Positions 1-13,101 of a stretch of 64,000 bases of DNA are shown in pieces; the first letter of the stretch is position 1; every line of letters starts with the position of its first letter. The position numbers and the translations under genes were made by a program. The stretch comes from Embiotoca jacksoni (lineage: Eukaryota > Chordata > Actinopteri > Embiotocidae). Below the pieces are notes generated by a model. The model was not told the origin of the DNA and ran no database searches. It saw only the letters and a program-made list of their open reading frames with translations. The DNA is taken from positions 7,037,501-7,101,500 of the forward strand of contig JAKOON010000011.1 of NCBI GenBank assembly GCA_022577435.1, given 5' to 3'.

Positions 1-3000
1 GAATTGTGTTTTTGCGCTGTTTACAGTAATCTCATCTATTCTAATCTGTGCCTTCCCAACACAAGCAAACAAACTCGCCAGATAACTCAGCTTCAATAAG
101 ATTTATACACCGACTTTCTAGTTTTAGCAGGGACGCAAACCACATGATTGTTGTTTTTGATATTCACGACACATCCAATTATCTGACCCTTGTAAACATC
201 TATAGTTTCACTTTTAAAAAACAAACATGACATTAATGGCAAATGGCACACAGACCAGAAAAGCCATGACTGCACGGTTGGATGTGATGGAAGTGGTTGT
301 GTGACTGAGCCGTTAGTCACAGCATCAAAGCAAAAATGGTGTTCACGGTAAAAAGCACTTACTGGAATACGGGGTGTCCTGGCAGCTCTGTGGGCAGACA
401 CACATACCGTACAAAGCTCTGATCTGAGCTCAAGTTCTTTATTACCCAACCCCCACCAACCAACCAACTTCCTCTGACTCTTGTTAGGAAACATCTTTTT
501 TCCATATTTCATTGATTTCGATTCAAGAACATTTCACATAACAACCACTTGAATGGACACTTGGAGAGCTCAGACCTCCGCCGAACCAATTGTCCACTCT
601 TCTGATATGAAAATCGGAAACTGCAACCACGATATATGTCTGAATATATTTCCAAACCTATAGGAATGATGTCAAAATATGTTTGTGCCTAACTGAAGCC
701 TTATATCGTAGCTGGTACCTGTTCTATTTCTCCCTGATGAAAAAAACTACTTAGTTGATGAGGTGTGGATGTTTAGGTGTGAAAAAAGCAAACATGAACT
801 TCACAAGGGAAAAAAAAAAACATTTCTATTCAAGCTAGGCTTTTAAATAAGAATTATATTCTACATTAAATTACTTCAAATCAAATCAAGGGATCTTTCA
901 ACTTTGAGGTTAGTAAAGTCACTGCAACTATTCATTTATATCACACTATCAGAAGAGATGGGTTTTAGATTTCACATTAAAATTGATTTTCAAAACTTTC
1001 AGACACACCGCATTCGCAAATTTACCTTTGAGGCATCAAATAAACAGTTCAAAACAACATGAAACAATTTTAGTTTTATTCATGTCCTTAACAATAAACT
1101 ACAAAAACAGAGTATGGAATCTATGTACCTTTTCCAAAGACTGATTTTAGATGAGGTCAAAGAAAAGAAAAATACTCATTATCTTTCCTGCTATTATCAT
1201 TCCAACTCCACCTTCAATTCCAACCCTTTCCAAGGACTCCATCTCTATATGCAGTGTGCATGCGTATTCAGATCATTAGCTTTTATAAAGATATGCTTGA
1301 ATTGATGTCTCTGTTAACTGTCCCTGCTGGAGCCTTTAAAGTGCTGGATACCAGTGTTTATTTTCACTTTCCAAGAGGGGAAAAAAAAGAAACAAGTTCA
1401 ACTATTTTGATGTTGATCTTTCATCGATCCTGCATGTGAGCTTTCAGCTGACCATGCTTTTATTTGATTGATAGCTTATAAAACAAAAATGTTTCTAAAT
1501 GCTAATTTTCCTAACACAATGCCCAAATTTTTGATTATTTTTGCATGGCGCTAATGCAAGGATTACAGAAATTAACCTATAATTCAGGATGGTGGAAAGA
1601 CCTCAGCTGTTTTGCATCAGTGCTGTCGTAGACAATCGTGCTATTTTTCTTCAGGTTTGACGTTTATTTAAAAAAAAAAAAAAAAACGCTGAGATACCGA
1701 GGCTCATTTGAATTTTCCAAAAATTTCTCTTGGGATTGGAAGCAGAAGATATTCCCTGTGGACGGAATCAAAGGGGACATTAAATACAGATATATAGGAG
1801 GACGTTTTCTTGGGTCTTTTACCAGTTGTTATTCTAGCGGTTTGAAAGCCATGGAAACACCTCCATTCAATGAATATTTTATTGAAAAGGAAACTGCACT
1901 TTAATGTCTATTGGATGTCAAATGCACAGGTGGAGTTGACTTTTTAATTGAGACAATGACATGTTTTATTTCTTTCAAGGACCTGTCCCTAAACATGTGC
2001 CTAAAGAAACATAATTGTTGCTCATTGCTTGAAGTTAACTCGCAGGCAGAGCAAATGAGGAAAAACACTCTATGTATAAAGGATTTATCAAGCTAAATAG
2101 TCAGGAAAAATATTTGCATTTTTACAAAGAGGCAATAAATTCCTTGAGGACAGTGACCTCAAGCATGTAAGTAAAAACCTAATGGGGTTAAAAAAAAAAA
2201 CAAGAGGAAATATTGAGCAGAAAAGGGCTCGTATATGCAACATAACATGAAAAACTGCCCATGACATCACTACTGTTAGATGGGCAGTATTCTAAATAGG
2301 TACTATGGAAAAGACCTCATTGCTGTTGTCAGTCATCACTGCTCTTTCAGAGAACTGTTCTGAAACAAAAGAAATGTTTGAGTGCTAGGTTAGTCCATAG
2401 AACTGCAATTACGCTGCCTGTCACTGAACACGAATGGCCTATAACACTAAATGACTCTGGAGGAGGGCGGCTGTATGTGTGAAAAGAAATGGAAGCTGCA
2501 TAATGACTCTCTCGGGCTGTCATGGGTCCATAAATCAGCTGCTGTGAAGCCTCGCAGAGTTTCTCAGTCTCATCTTAACGCTCCACCTCAGACAGACACC
2601 TGTCCCTGGTCAAAGGATGACTTAACTCACTTCGACACTCATTTTCCATTATGCTTGATCTCCATCACACCAGAACAGGGACTGGGGAGGGGGTATAGGT
2701 CAGCAGCAAAACCAGAATTAGTAGTACTGCACAGCAAGAGAGGGAGAGGATGAAGGGGTGTGAAGGAATGCAGCTGTTCAAACAGCTCTTTGATTTAGTG
2801 GTCACAGCGCCCAGTGTGACTCACTCTGGCAAAAACACTGCGGAGATCACTCAGACGTTCATCCCTCTGGTCCGGTGGTTTTCTGCTCTCTGTTGGTCTC
2901 TGTGTGTGTGTGTCTGAAAGAGAGAAGGAGAGTTTAAATGTGCACAATAACTCCTGTATCTGAACTTGATGACTTGTACATGCAGCAAGTTAAACGCTCA

Positions 3001-4504
3001 CATGCATTCTGTTTATGAAGCTTGTTTAATGGAGATCAAACACTTGCAACAAAGATTAAAAAAAAAAAAAATTTAAAAAAAAAAAAGGCTCAAGAAAATA
3101 AAAAGAATGTACGAGCTCCCTAATCTAAAATGAACTGATATCTCAAGTTTTACATTAAAGTTTTTTTCCTGCGTGTTTATCACGTGTCATCCTCCTTAGG
3201 AGCATCTGCTCATAATAGAAAACTTGAATGCCCAGAGAGACAGCAGGATGAAAAAACAGAAATAAAAGGACATGACAGTTTTCTATTTTCAGCTGACAAT
3301 GAAGGTCCACATGTGCAGAAATACTTCACAACCCCAGGACCAAGTACAACCAATTGGCATGTGTTCTTAAATAGAAAAAATATGCACAGGCCTCTGTGGT
3401 GAAAATCATGTAGCACAACTCAATATGTTTTTTTTTTCCAGGCAATGATAGCATGTGCAATCAAGGCCACATGCTTTTAGAACAACTCACCACAAGAAAT
3501 GTAATCAGCAAATAGAAATATGAATTAATAGTGCCCTCTTTAATTTTCTTGTAAGTTTCTGTTTACTTTCAGTTTCACTCACCAAGCAAAATGTGCATCC
3601 TTAAGGTCTGGAAAATGCATCTAAATTAAACATTTGCATTTTGAAAGTTGAATTTATTAATCGCTAGTCGCCTTCTGCCTTATTTGCTGCAGCATTTGCA
3701 GGAACTCCTGACGCATTAACGCCACCTGTAGATCAGTTAAATACAGTGAAACCACAGGCAGCAATTTGCATCACCTCACCTGCAGGGTTGTGCACAAATA
3801 CACAAATAAATTAAAAATACACTCATTAAATGATGCTGTGCAGAACAGCTACCGGTCACAAAAAAACACATGGTAAGATCAGACAAACACTATTAAATAG
3901 CGTGCGTGTGTGAAATCAAGTGCAAAAAAAAAATCTAAACCAAAGTCGAAAAACAAACAAACAAAAACAATAATCAATCTGATTAAAACACAAGTCTCTG
4001 TTTCACTGCGGGGCAAGAGGTCAAAAAAATAAAAAGGTTGTATGGGAAGTTTTAGGAAAGAACTGATCTGTTTGTTCAGTAACCTTCGTGACTTGTCATT
4101 CAAAGAGTCGCATCATCAATAGGAGGCCACAACTATGAGCGGGATGAATAAAAATCTCCATCGCAGATTAAAGATTTGTGTCTGAAAAAAAAAAAAAAAA
4201 TCCCCTCTTGGTCTGCATGTTGAGCCTTTTACAAACCGCGGCCTCTTGTCCACAGCAGCTGTCTGTCAAACCGCTCCCCTCGAACCCTGCTGTTCTCCTT
4301 AACTCACGGGGGTCAATACAATCACAAGAGCCACTCTGTTATCCTTTTACCCTCCGACTGTGTCAACAGGCTGAGCACGAGGTTCCAGTTCCCCCGGTGC
4401 ATTTCTCACCTGTGTTTCATTGAAGTTGTGCCACAAATGATCATGCAAAATTGGAGGGGCTGCCTGTTTGTTGGCTGACGCTGGAAGTGCCTGTGCGTGT
4501 CTGC

Positions 4505-4589
<85 letters not shown>
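4505..4589. repeat. (GT)n microsatellite
   Basis: An almost uninterrupted GT dinucleotide run of about 85 bases. It produces spurious alternating Cys-Val and Thr-His open frames on the two strands. Confidence 0.97.
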
Positions 4590-4590
<1 letters not shown>

Positions 4591-4687
4591 TTTCTGTGTG
4601 CAAGTACGTGTTAAAATCCCAGGTCAGGTATCCGCCCGGCTTCTGTCCAAAAGCGCTGAAGCACCACCTGATCTGTGTGCGTCTGAT

Positions 4688-4702
4688 TGTGTGTGTGTGC
4701 GC

Positions 4703-4746
<44 letters not shown>
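4688..4746. repeat. (GT)n/(GC)n microsatellite
   Basis: A second GT run about 100 bases after the first, with CG-rich alternating purine-pyrimidine ends (gcgcgc). Such alternating sequence is a classic candidate for Z-DNA. It is followed by a C-run with ccaccc units near 4793-4820. Confidence 0.95.
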
Positions 4747-7700
4747 CGGAGTGTGTGCATCAATGAGAGCCTTGTGTTATCAGGCCTTTGCCACCCCACC
4801 CCCCCCCCACCCACCCCTCCATCTACCACCAGTCTGATTGAAATGTAAATTGAAAGTGTCATAAAGCCCATATTGTCAGCCAAACGCTAAGTTATGAAGA
4901 AATAATAACAAGCTCTTTCATTAAGGAAATGACAACTCTCATTTGCTCTGATTTTCCTCTCAGTGGAATGTTTCCATAATTACTTCAATATTGAGAAACA
5001 AGACAAAAAAAAAAAACATCTGGGATCAATGACAACGTTTTCTTTGGATATTAGAAACAATGTTCGTACTCTGACAGCATTTGTTGTTAAGAGCAACAAT
5101 GTTCTGTAAAATGGGTGAACTGCACAACCTTCACACTTCAGTTTTACTATTACACAGTCTCCAAGCATTAAAGAAGTCAAACCTTTCCAAACAAAATTTT
5201 CGAAAAAGATGTTGACGCGTTTCTGAACAGAGAGAAACTTTGCTATCCAAGCCATACAAAGTGAAGTTTTTTTTTTATAAACTTTGACGTCAGCGCATCT
5301 CAAAATGAATGGTTGATCAAAACGAATTCATCCCAGTGTTTGATACCTTTGAGACGATATCAGACCACAAAGGAAAAATAAAGAAGCAGACACCATGTGG
5401 TCCTGTGTTTAAATAACGGAAGAAGAATTAGGGGCTGTTTCTGATCCTAACCAGTGGAATTGTATCAGAGCTGCTGCTTGTTCATGCTTTTCATCACAAC
5501 TCACCGCATGTCACTGACGTTACCCAAACTCATTTTTTCTCCTCGGCTTCTTTGAAGTTGAATTATAGATGGCAAAAATGGAGCAAACTAAAACACAGTC
5601 AAAATGTGGGAGGGAGGTGATCATTTTCAGGCCACACGGACTCAACACACATTATGTAGATTTGGACTGAGTCTACCTACAGCAGTGTAACTAAATCAGA
5701 GCTGAGGCTGATAGGGGTCTTTTTCATTTAGCAGGTATTTCCGTCGTTGATCAAAGTATTTTTCCAAATGATGGCAGTGTATGACAAGTAAAGAGCTCCA
5801 AATGATTACAAACTTCATGACAAATGAATACACATCCTACTAAAAACCACAATGATGTATTTCCAAGTAAGAGTCAAGAGGATCACCATAGTCATGAAGA
5901 AACTTCATGAGTAAACCGTAAACCTGATGGGTTAAATTGAGAGGAAAAAGTCAGGGGATCGCTGGAGTCAGTCACGATGATTGTTGCACTAAATTACGTC
6001 CGATAGATGGTCAGACCAACGCAGTCGTGAAGCAGTCTTTGCCACCATGAACACTGGAACTGGAACGTAAAATGTAATCACGTTATATGGTTTCTCCTTC
6101 GTATGGTCGAGTTTCAACCTGCATTTGCGGATGCAGTTTTTAGAATAGTGGTTTGTTTTTAATGCAGCGCCGCCCAAAGGTCACGGCCATCCAATTTTGG
6201 TTTTCTTTCTCATCCCTTGCGTACAGAAATTTCTCCAGATTCTCTGAATCTCTTCATGACTTTATGTGCCGCAGGTGATGTATTCCCCAAATTCTTTGCA
6301 ATTTTACATTGAGGAACGTTATTTTTACATTATTGCCCTATTTTGCCGCATCATCTTTCACAGACAAAAATCCACCTACATATAAATACATGATTACGTT
6401 TTCAGGACACTAATTAAAATACTGTATCATTGCAATATTATAATGACAGACTGGTAATCCACACAGTAAATAAATGTGCAGCATACAGGAAAACACCCTG
6501 TTTGAAATAAATATTTCCAGACATTTGTTCATACTTGTATGCAACATCACAACAAAGTACACAGATGGCTGACCACAATTGGTCTAAATTTTCTGTCATT
6601 TTTTTTTTTTCGGGTCCTGAGTAGGGTAAAATATATCAGCGCGTATGATTTGATCCAGATATGGAAACTGATATGAACACACTGGACTGTAACCATCATC
6701 TCCCCTCATTTCACTCAGGCCTTCAGTGGGAGAAGTGAGTAACCAGAGAAGCGTATTTATATTGACTCTGGACCTCTGCCGTGACTTGTCATGAGGAAGC
6801 ACCCAGAGGCCGAGGTTAGAGAGAGAAAAAGAAGCTCTCAGGAATGAAGAATGGGACACTGATACGGGGCAGTTCCGGTGTCCGCAGCCTCGAGGGGCGT
6901 CTCGCTTCCCAGGCCGGGCTGAGCTCGTGCGATCACAGATTCAATTCATACGAGAGGCAGATGCTGAAAATCAAAACTTACCATTTTCTATTGCCGTTAT
7001 AGAACAATGCCAGAATAATGTCATTGGAGGGATTTATAAAGAACAAAAATGGGATGGTGGGCGAGGCAAATTCTATTATTAGGGAAAACATGTTTTGGCA
7101 CAATTTTATCAGTTAAAGGCCAAACCTAATTCCACATTTGGGATTTGAGAATCCAACAGAGCTCGGTTTTACAAGAATTTTTAGGAGACACAAAAAAACG
7201 ATTTGAATCACCTCTCCCATTATCTGCCTTCCTTGCCTGGCATGGACACCTTCTCGTTTTCCTAATGACCTAATAGAAAATAAAGAGGCTTTGCTGGAAT
7301 GAGTTTAATGAAACAGAAAAACAAAATCTCCCATTTTAAAGTTTTGTTTTGGTTATTTACGTGCTCCGTACACAAACTCCTTTCAAATATTTGCAAAGAA
7401 AAAGAGGCACAAACTGGGATAACATGCCTGAAGATAATTTTCTGTATCGCTATACAATGTTATAACGACACCGTTGTAACATTGTCTTTTGTTATTGTTA
7501 TAAAAAAATATCAGGTGTAGCTGCTTTACTTAAACGCATCAATTCTAAGAGCAAATAATAGATTTACTTTCTAAGGCAGTCAAATGTAAAGCTTGAGGAT
7601 GTGTGTGGTGACTGATAGCAGCGTGGAACGCAACCGAGTACATTTACTCAACTACAATTTCCAAGCAATTATAGTTTAATCGAGTATTTCCATTTGATGC

Positions 7701-8159
7701 TACTTTATGCTATCCTGGCGTGACCAGATCCAAATTCACAGCAATACACTGCACTTTCTACTCCACTGCATTTATTCGACAGCTTCGGTTATTTTAAAAT
7801 GAGGGTTCGACACAATGGACAGAATAACAAGTGTCGCACTCGTGTCACTGTATCACAGCCACTAAACCATTTCAAGGTTCGAAGGAGTGGTTGAGCTGAA
7901 TAAAATGGTAGACCAGAGACTAGAGCCTTTGAATAAACAGGCCAGCAGTTTACCAACAATAACAAACATACAGTCACAGTACACGTATCAAATACTCAGT
8001 AGGTGGAAGGCATGCAAGTTACAATTCAACCCTGTTGGATTTTCCTTTTTCTTGCTCAGGTTTAGGTTTTAAGATTAGTTTTCTCAACTGGCTATAGTTC
8101 ATTAAAGTTAAGTAAGACTCCTCAAGCAGCAGCGAGGCAGAATTAAGGCGAGTCAAACC

Positions 8160-8965
8160 TTGTGCAGGTGATCCCGCGGGCTGGGACGTTTCCTCCAAGG
8201 TGAGGTTCGCCATCCGCTGTCCTGTGCGCGCGCGCTGTCTCCCATGGTGACACACACACACACCTGTAAAGAGTCGGACACCATGTTCAAACGTCTGGCA
8301 GAAATCCGGCCTGTATGACAGGTCACAGATAAAAAAAAAAATTAAAAAAAATGAAGTCTGTCTGGGAGGTGTCAGAGAGGGGCGAGCTGGTGAACCCTAC
8401 AGCTGCAGAAACAAACAAACAAACAAACAAAAAAAGTAGAAAACTCCCGTCTGTATCAACACATAACAAACTGAAATACTCTGAAATGAACCACATCGAT
8501 ATCCATACATGTTCTGCACCCAACGTACGTATTGACCATTAAAACAACATAGAAAACTCATTCATGCCGATTTAGTTTTTTTTTTTTTTGTTTGTTTTTG
8601 CAACCTGGCATTGGAATTATTCACATAATTCATCACTTGCAGAGTACAAACATTAAAACAGGTCACGCGGATAAAGACTCTGCACGTTAACAACTCCCGC
8701 CAGCAGCAGGTCTGTTGGCGCGGCATGGCGGCGTTACGCGAAACACCTCAGCGTTTACGCATCGGATGTACTCGACGCAAAACACCGCACGTCGTCCCAA
8801 GTGATTTCCTGCGGCTCTATGTCACTTCCCACCGAGGTACACGCGTGCCGTCGCGAGGGATATTAACCCGCGTGAATGTGCAAACAAATATGCAGTTAAC
8901 GTTTGCCGTCGTTGAGCTCGAGCGCAGTTTTGTTCTGCGGCGCGTGCAGCCATCCGAGATAAAAC
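8160..8965. promoter_or_regulatory. CpG-rich patch, possible promoter of an unidentified gene
   Basis: Two blocks (about 8160-8260 and 8690-8965) are visibly rich in CpG compared with the AT-rich flanks. The second is an 88-codon open frame on the plus strand (8725-8991), but its peptide resembles nothing I know. On the minus strand, a start codon in good context lies at about 8244 (caccATGG). On the plus strand, a donor-like AAG/gtgagg occurs near 8200. Vertebrate promoters often look like this, and the patch lies just beyond the predicted 3' end of HOOK3. I could not tie it to a gene, so the promoter reading is inference. Confidence 0.3.
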
Positions 8966-9764
8966 AACACTACGGCGGATTCAGCTTGTAACTGCTTTTT
9001 AAAAGACAATTAAAACATTTAAAAAAGGGTGTCTACTTTTTACTATCATTAACTTATTGTGTAAACAATGACGCGTGTTTGTTTGTACTTAGTTCAATCA
9101 TGTATTGATCCGTTACATCTACCAGCTGCAACTGTTGAAAACTGTAAATCGATAATCAGAAGAAAAAGAGGCCGTCGAAGTTGACTTTAAAAAAAACTTT
9201 CTTAGCGGCACAGTATTTTGCCTCCTGCTGTGTAGCTTTATCCAGTTAAGTCAATTTACTCAAAATAAAGTCTCCAAATGCCAGCAAAGACGATATTAGT
9301 TCACATATTTTCCTAATACAACGAACATCTGAAATCAACTTCCTCTTTTTCCAGACAAAGTCGATCTTCAGTATTTTTGCATGAGAGCGCATTTAAGATT
9401 ATTACCAGAAATCTGTCGCTTTGTTTGAAACTTGGGTAACGCGAGCTTTTAAAATACAACAGATTGTTGAAGAATACAGTGGTCTCCAACCTCTGTCATC
9501 TCACGAAATTCAGTGTAGTCGAGTCACACTTCAGATGAAGTTCAGATGAGTTCTCTTACTAAAAATCAAAGATTAGAGGAAAAAGTCCAAAAACTGAAAA
9601 TGTGTTAATTATAAACGCCATTTTGCTTTCGATATTCATGCAGGTACTTGGAAATGGAGTACTTTTACTTAAGTAAAGAATGTGAATGCTTTTTTTTTTT
9701 TCCACCGTTGACTTATAGCAAGAGAAAATTTAGAAAAATAAAAAATAAAAAAAATCAAACAAAC
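8966..9764. other. Spacer between CpG patch and HOOK3 3' end
   Basis: AT-rich, with no coding signal that I can see. The part just left of 9785 (T/GT-rich on the minus strand) could act as the downstream element of the predicted HOOK3 poly(A) site. Confidence 0.4.
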
Positions 9765-9786
9765 AAGCAACCTGTTTTATACAAGC

Positions 9787-9792
9787 TTTATT
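9787..9792 (-). terminator. HOOK3: Probable distal poly(A) signal of HOOK3
   Basis: The minus strand reads AATAAA, followed about 15-45 bases downstream by a GT/T-rich stretch (gtttgtttga, then a T-run). That is the usual layout of a vertebrate cleavage and polyadenylation site. A weaker minus-strand AATAAA lies near 10351-10356 without such a good downstream element. Confidence 0.45.
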
Positions 9793-12700
9793 TACAATGT
9801 CATTTCCAAGGTTTGCAGTGTAGGAAGCACATTTTCATCAGTAAGTCCTCATCGGACAGATGCTATATGAAATCCATCTAACTAGACACGTTTCTTATTT
9901 TTCCTCATTCTCAAATATCCAGACACTTCTTATACCACTATCACATACTGTATGTACATAGTGTGTTTGTATACAAGCAATATAAAACTTGGCAAATGGA
10001 AGGTTATTTGCTACTTCAATATGTAAAGAAACGTTTTCCAATGAGTAAAAAAAAAAAAAAAAAAAAAAAGTTACGGCAAACACTGCACACGTTATGAATC
10101 TGAACTGTTAATAGCCTCGTGTTGCTTATTTCACCTCTCCAATGCATTTAAACTGGCCCAAAGTGCAGTTAGCAGTCAAGTAACATTAGGGAATACTGGG
10201 TAGTCATTTTAGCTTAGGCATGTGAAAAAAAAATACAGTTTTTAAAGAATTACTGCAATTCTTATTTCGATTTTTGTTCTCAAACATGAGTAAAGATGGA
10301 AGAATTTGAGTCACAACTTGAACAGTACATGATGAAGTCACCTTTCTTACTTTATTGACAAGAAATTGGTATTAATACGGTTTAAAAACGGCCCAAACTG
10401 GCTGACTTGGGAAATCGGATAATATTAAAAGACTATACATACACAAAAGCAACAGCATACAGTGGCAGATTAGATGGGGATGAAAGGGAAGAAGATAATC
10501 TTGCTTTCTCTTTCGGGGAAATGTTTCCCCGCATCCCTGATATGAATTGCAACAGCTCAACCACAAAGTGGATGGGTTCCATTATAAAAAGATTTCTTAC
10601 CAAAACGACTCGTAGGGATGGACGGCTCGAAGAGTTCTGTGTAGTATAACTTACAGCTCAAACTGTGGATGTTAATGGCGAGTGGTTTGCAACACTTGGA
10701 TTTAAAAAGAAACAACCAGAAACCTGGACGAAACATGTCACTTCTTTACTTTGCTGAATTCATACTGAAAATGCTTTTTCACCACTCGGTTTTGGAAAAC
10801 AAACTGATTTGATGCATATGATGTGGAACCTGATCCGCTCTGCTAGAAACATTTCAATGCAGTTGCACATGCATCCTCTCGCAGCGAATAAACCCTTTTA
10901 CCCACAAACAAGGCCCCCGCTCTTTTGTTGCTGTTACTTAACATTTGAAATCATTCGCAGGGTCACAGTAAATGTACCAACCGGTCAGTGAATTAAAAGT
11001 GTAAAATGTGCTTTTTATGTTAAAGAGAAAACATTCCTATTCAAACATGACAATTTCTCAGCACAGTGATTTTCTAAGAAACTCCTCTTCCTGAAGAAAC
11101 CGGAGGTAAATGGAACCGTTGTTCTCCAATTCACACCGACCTGTTTTGACACCATCATTCAATGGAAACAAGCGCTACACTATTACAAACCTTCTCCTCC
11201 TTTTGTTGCATAAGACAAAGTATTTAACAGTATTTTGATGTCTATGGAAACATCACGTCCACTGTAACAGTATACGTGGTGATAGCATAATACTACTAAA
11301 AAAATAAAATGTTAACACTGCTGTACAAGCGGCAAAAGAATAAATAAGCCATTAAGATAAAAATGCACGGCATGAATTAAACTAAGGTTACTCAATTTAA
11401 CAATTAGAAGTAAATCAGGTTAAAACTGACAAGAAAAGCCCTCATTAAGCCCAACAAAAGTTTTTTTTCAACAAAATAATTTATAATGTGGATGAACTTA
11501 AAGCTCATCTCGGACATTTGTCCTCAAATACCACAATTAATCTAGTCAGTAAGGTAACAAATCTTACTGCCTTTGATCCTAAAAAGATTTTCTTTTTTTT
11601 TTTTTTAGATATATATATATATTAAACAAAGGCACGAAATTAGAGGATTCAATCATCTCTCATTTAAATAAAAGTATGCATTTATGCCTATAATATGCAT
11701 ATATCCTCAGGTCCTGGTGTGGTTTTCATGCTTTCTCAGCTCTCGGAAAATGTTTAAATAAGAGAAATATATATATATATATTAAAAAAAAAAAAAAAAA
11801 ACTACACAAAATTTACAGTATGACCTAAAACAACATCAGTTTCCATATTACTGATACTACAATTGCTGTCTTGTATAACACTGCATGTTTAAATAGTAAA
11901 TGTTCCTGTGATCAACGGTATCCCTTTCCACATCTTTTAGCTGATTAACCCTTTCAGTGAAGTAAACGGACCCTACATTAGCCTACCTGAGCTAATGTAC
12001 AGTTTTATATCCAGATTTTTCTGTCAATAATCAGATTAAATTTGCATTTGTTTTTAGGGTGAACTGTTTTAAACCTATGACAAAATGCACTCAGCAGAGC
12101 TTCTTGTACTCTGCTTGATGAGACCACATCTGCTCCTCAAACAAGTAGCACACAAAAAAAAATAATAATATCATCACCGTGTTAAAGATGCATTTTCTAA
12201 TCAAAAACCAGACCCTACAGTGAGAGAAATTGTAAGTAGGCTTAATGAGGACTTTAAAAAAAAAAAAAAAACGCATCTGTAACAATGCTATTTATTTAAA
12301 ACACTCTTTTTTGCCACCATATGTGTTTACTGCCATCTGTCTGCAAACCTGCAGGGCACCATTACTCGAGGTAAATATCACTTCTAAGATGCAATCTAGC
12401 AACAGGTTGAGGAGAGGCTCGACATACACGCTTAGTGTAGAGGTTTATAGGAGGAGGTGACTTTGTTATGCAGACTGATTTGCAGGTTCCCCCTCTCAAA
12501 TATGACCTCCAACCATGTAAATAAAAACAGATATGTGGAAATATGACATTGAGGTATCCTGATGCAGTCAGACAGGTCCTACAATGAAGGCTTTTCTTTT
12601 TTTTTTTTTAACTCAAGTAGTTGACCGACAGACAACGCTGCGATATTCTGGCCCCTTCCTGGGTGTTTGCGACAGAGGTTGAACTGTAACAGACTTGATG

Positions 12701-13040
12701 CAGTGTGGAAGCACAAGCAGGCGTGTCCATGAAGAGCACGAAGGGAGGAGGAGGAGGAGGAGAAGAGATGGAGGAGACCGGAACAAAAGAGCGCCAGAAC
12801 GAGAAGGGAAAGGAGCCGGAACAGTGGAAAATAAATTAATTGGGGGGGGTTCTCGTCCGACCCCATCCCTCCTCAGGCTTGTCTGGAGGTTATAATGCAT
12901 GACCCTGCAGAGGGTTGTTAGTGCTCATGCTGCTGCTAGTGGGGCTGGTTATTCGCAGGCTCGAGTCTATGCAAGGTCATGCAAACAGTACGCAGGCGGG
13001 TAGTTCATGCATTGCGCGCCTCGGCCTACAGCCCAGCCAA

Positions 13041-13101
13041 GGGGGAGGGGGGAGGGAGGGGGTCAGTGTCGGCCACAGAGAGGCCAGGCCAGGCCAGGCC
13101 A
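13041..13101. repeat. G-rich tract and GGCCA pentamer repeat
   Basis: A plus-strand G-rich tract with four or more G-runs (13041-13062) is followed by about four copies of a GGCCA unit (13079-13101). The tract could fold as a G-quadruplex in plus-strand DNA. In HOOK3 mRNA (minus strand) it would be C-rich. Confidence 0.7.

Larger units (their letters stand above)
1..8150. other. Gene-poor AT-rich stretch, no recognisable coding exon
   Basis: I see no exon here that matches a protein family I know. Open frames are short, full of simple sequence, and lack paired splice sites with a convincing peptide. The stretch holds two large GT repeats (listed separately), A-runs near 3060-3086 and 4184-4200, and a small CpG-richer patch near 6865-6960. 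It could be intergenic, or a long intron of a gene whose exons lie to the left of the window. HOOK3 transcription from the right probably ends near 9.77 kb, before this region. Confidence 0.5.

Noticed and set aside
360..432. Possible small minus-strand exon with plausible acceptor and donor (encoding ...VCLPTELPGHPVFQ...)
   Set aside because: Splice sites look fair, but no partner exon or family could be recognised, so I cannot support a gene.
4406..4883. Several open frames of Val-Cys or Thr-His repeats
   Set aside because: They are translations of the GT/CA microsatellites and have no other sequence support.
7799..7885. tRNA-like B-box strings (ggttcga)
   Set aside because: No matching A box, acceptor stem or cloverleaf could be drawn around them.
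1..9700. FNTA, the human neighbour beyond HOOK3
   Set aside because: I looked for its conserved repeats and N-terminal motifs in both strands' open frames and saw none.
12579..12900. Overlapping frames rich in Arg/Glu or Ser/Leu
   Set aside because: They come from a GGA-rich low-complexity stretch in the probable HOOK3 3' UTR.
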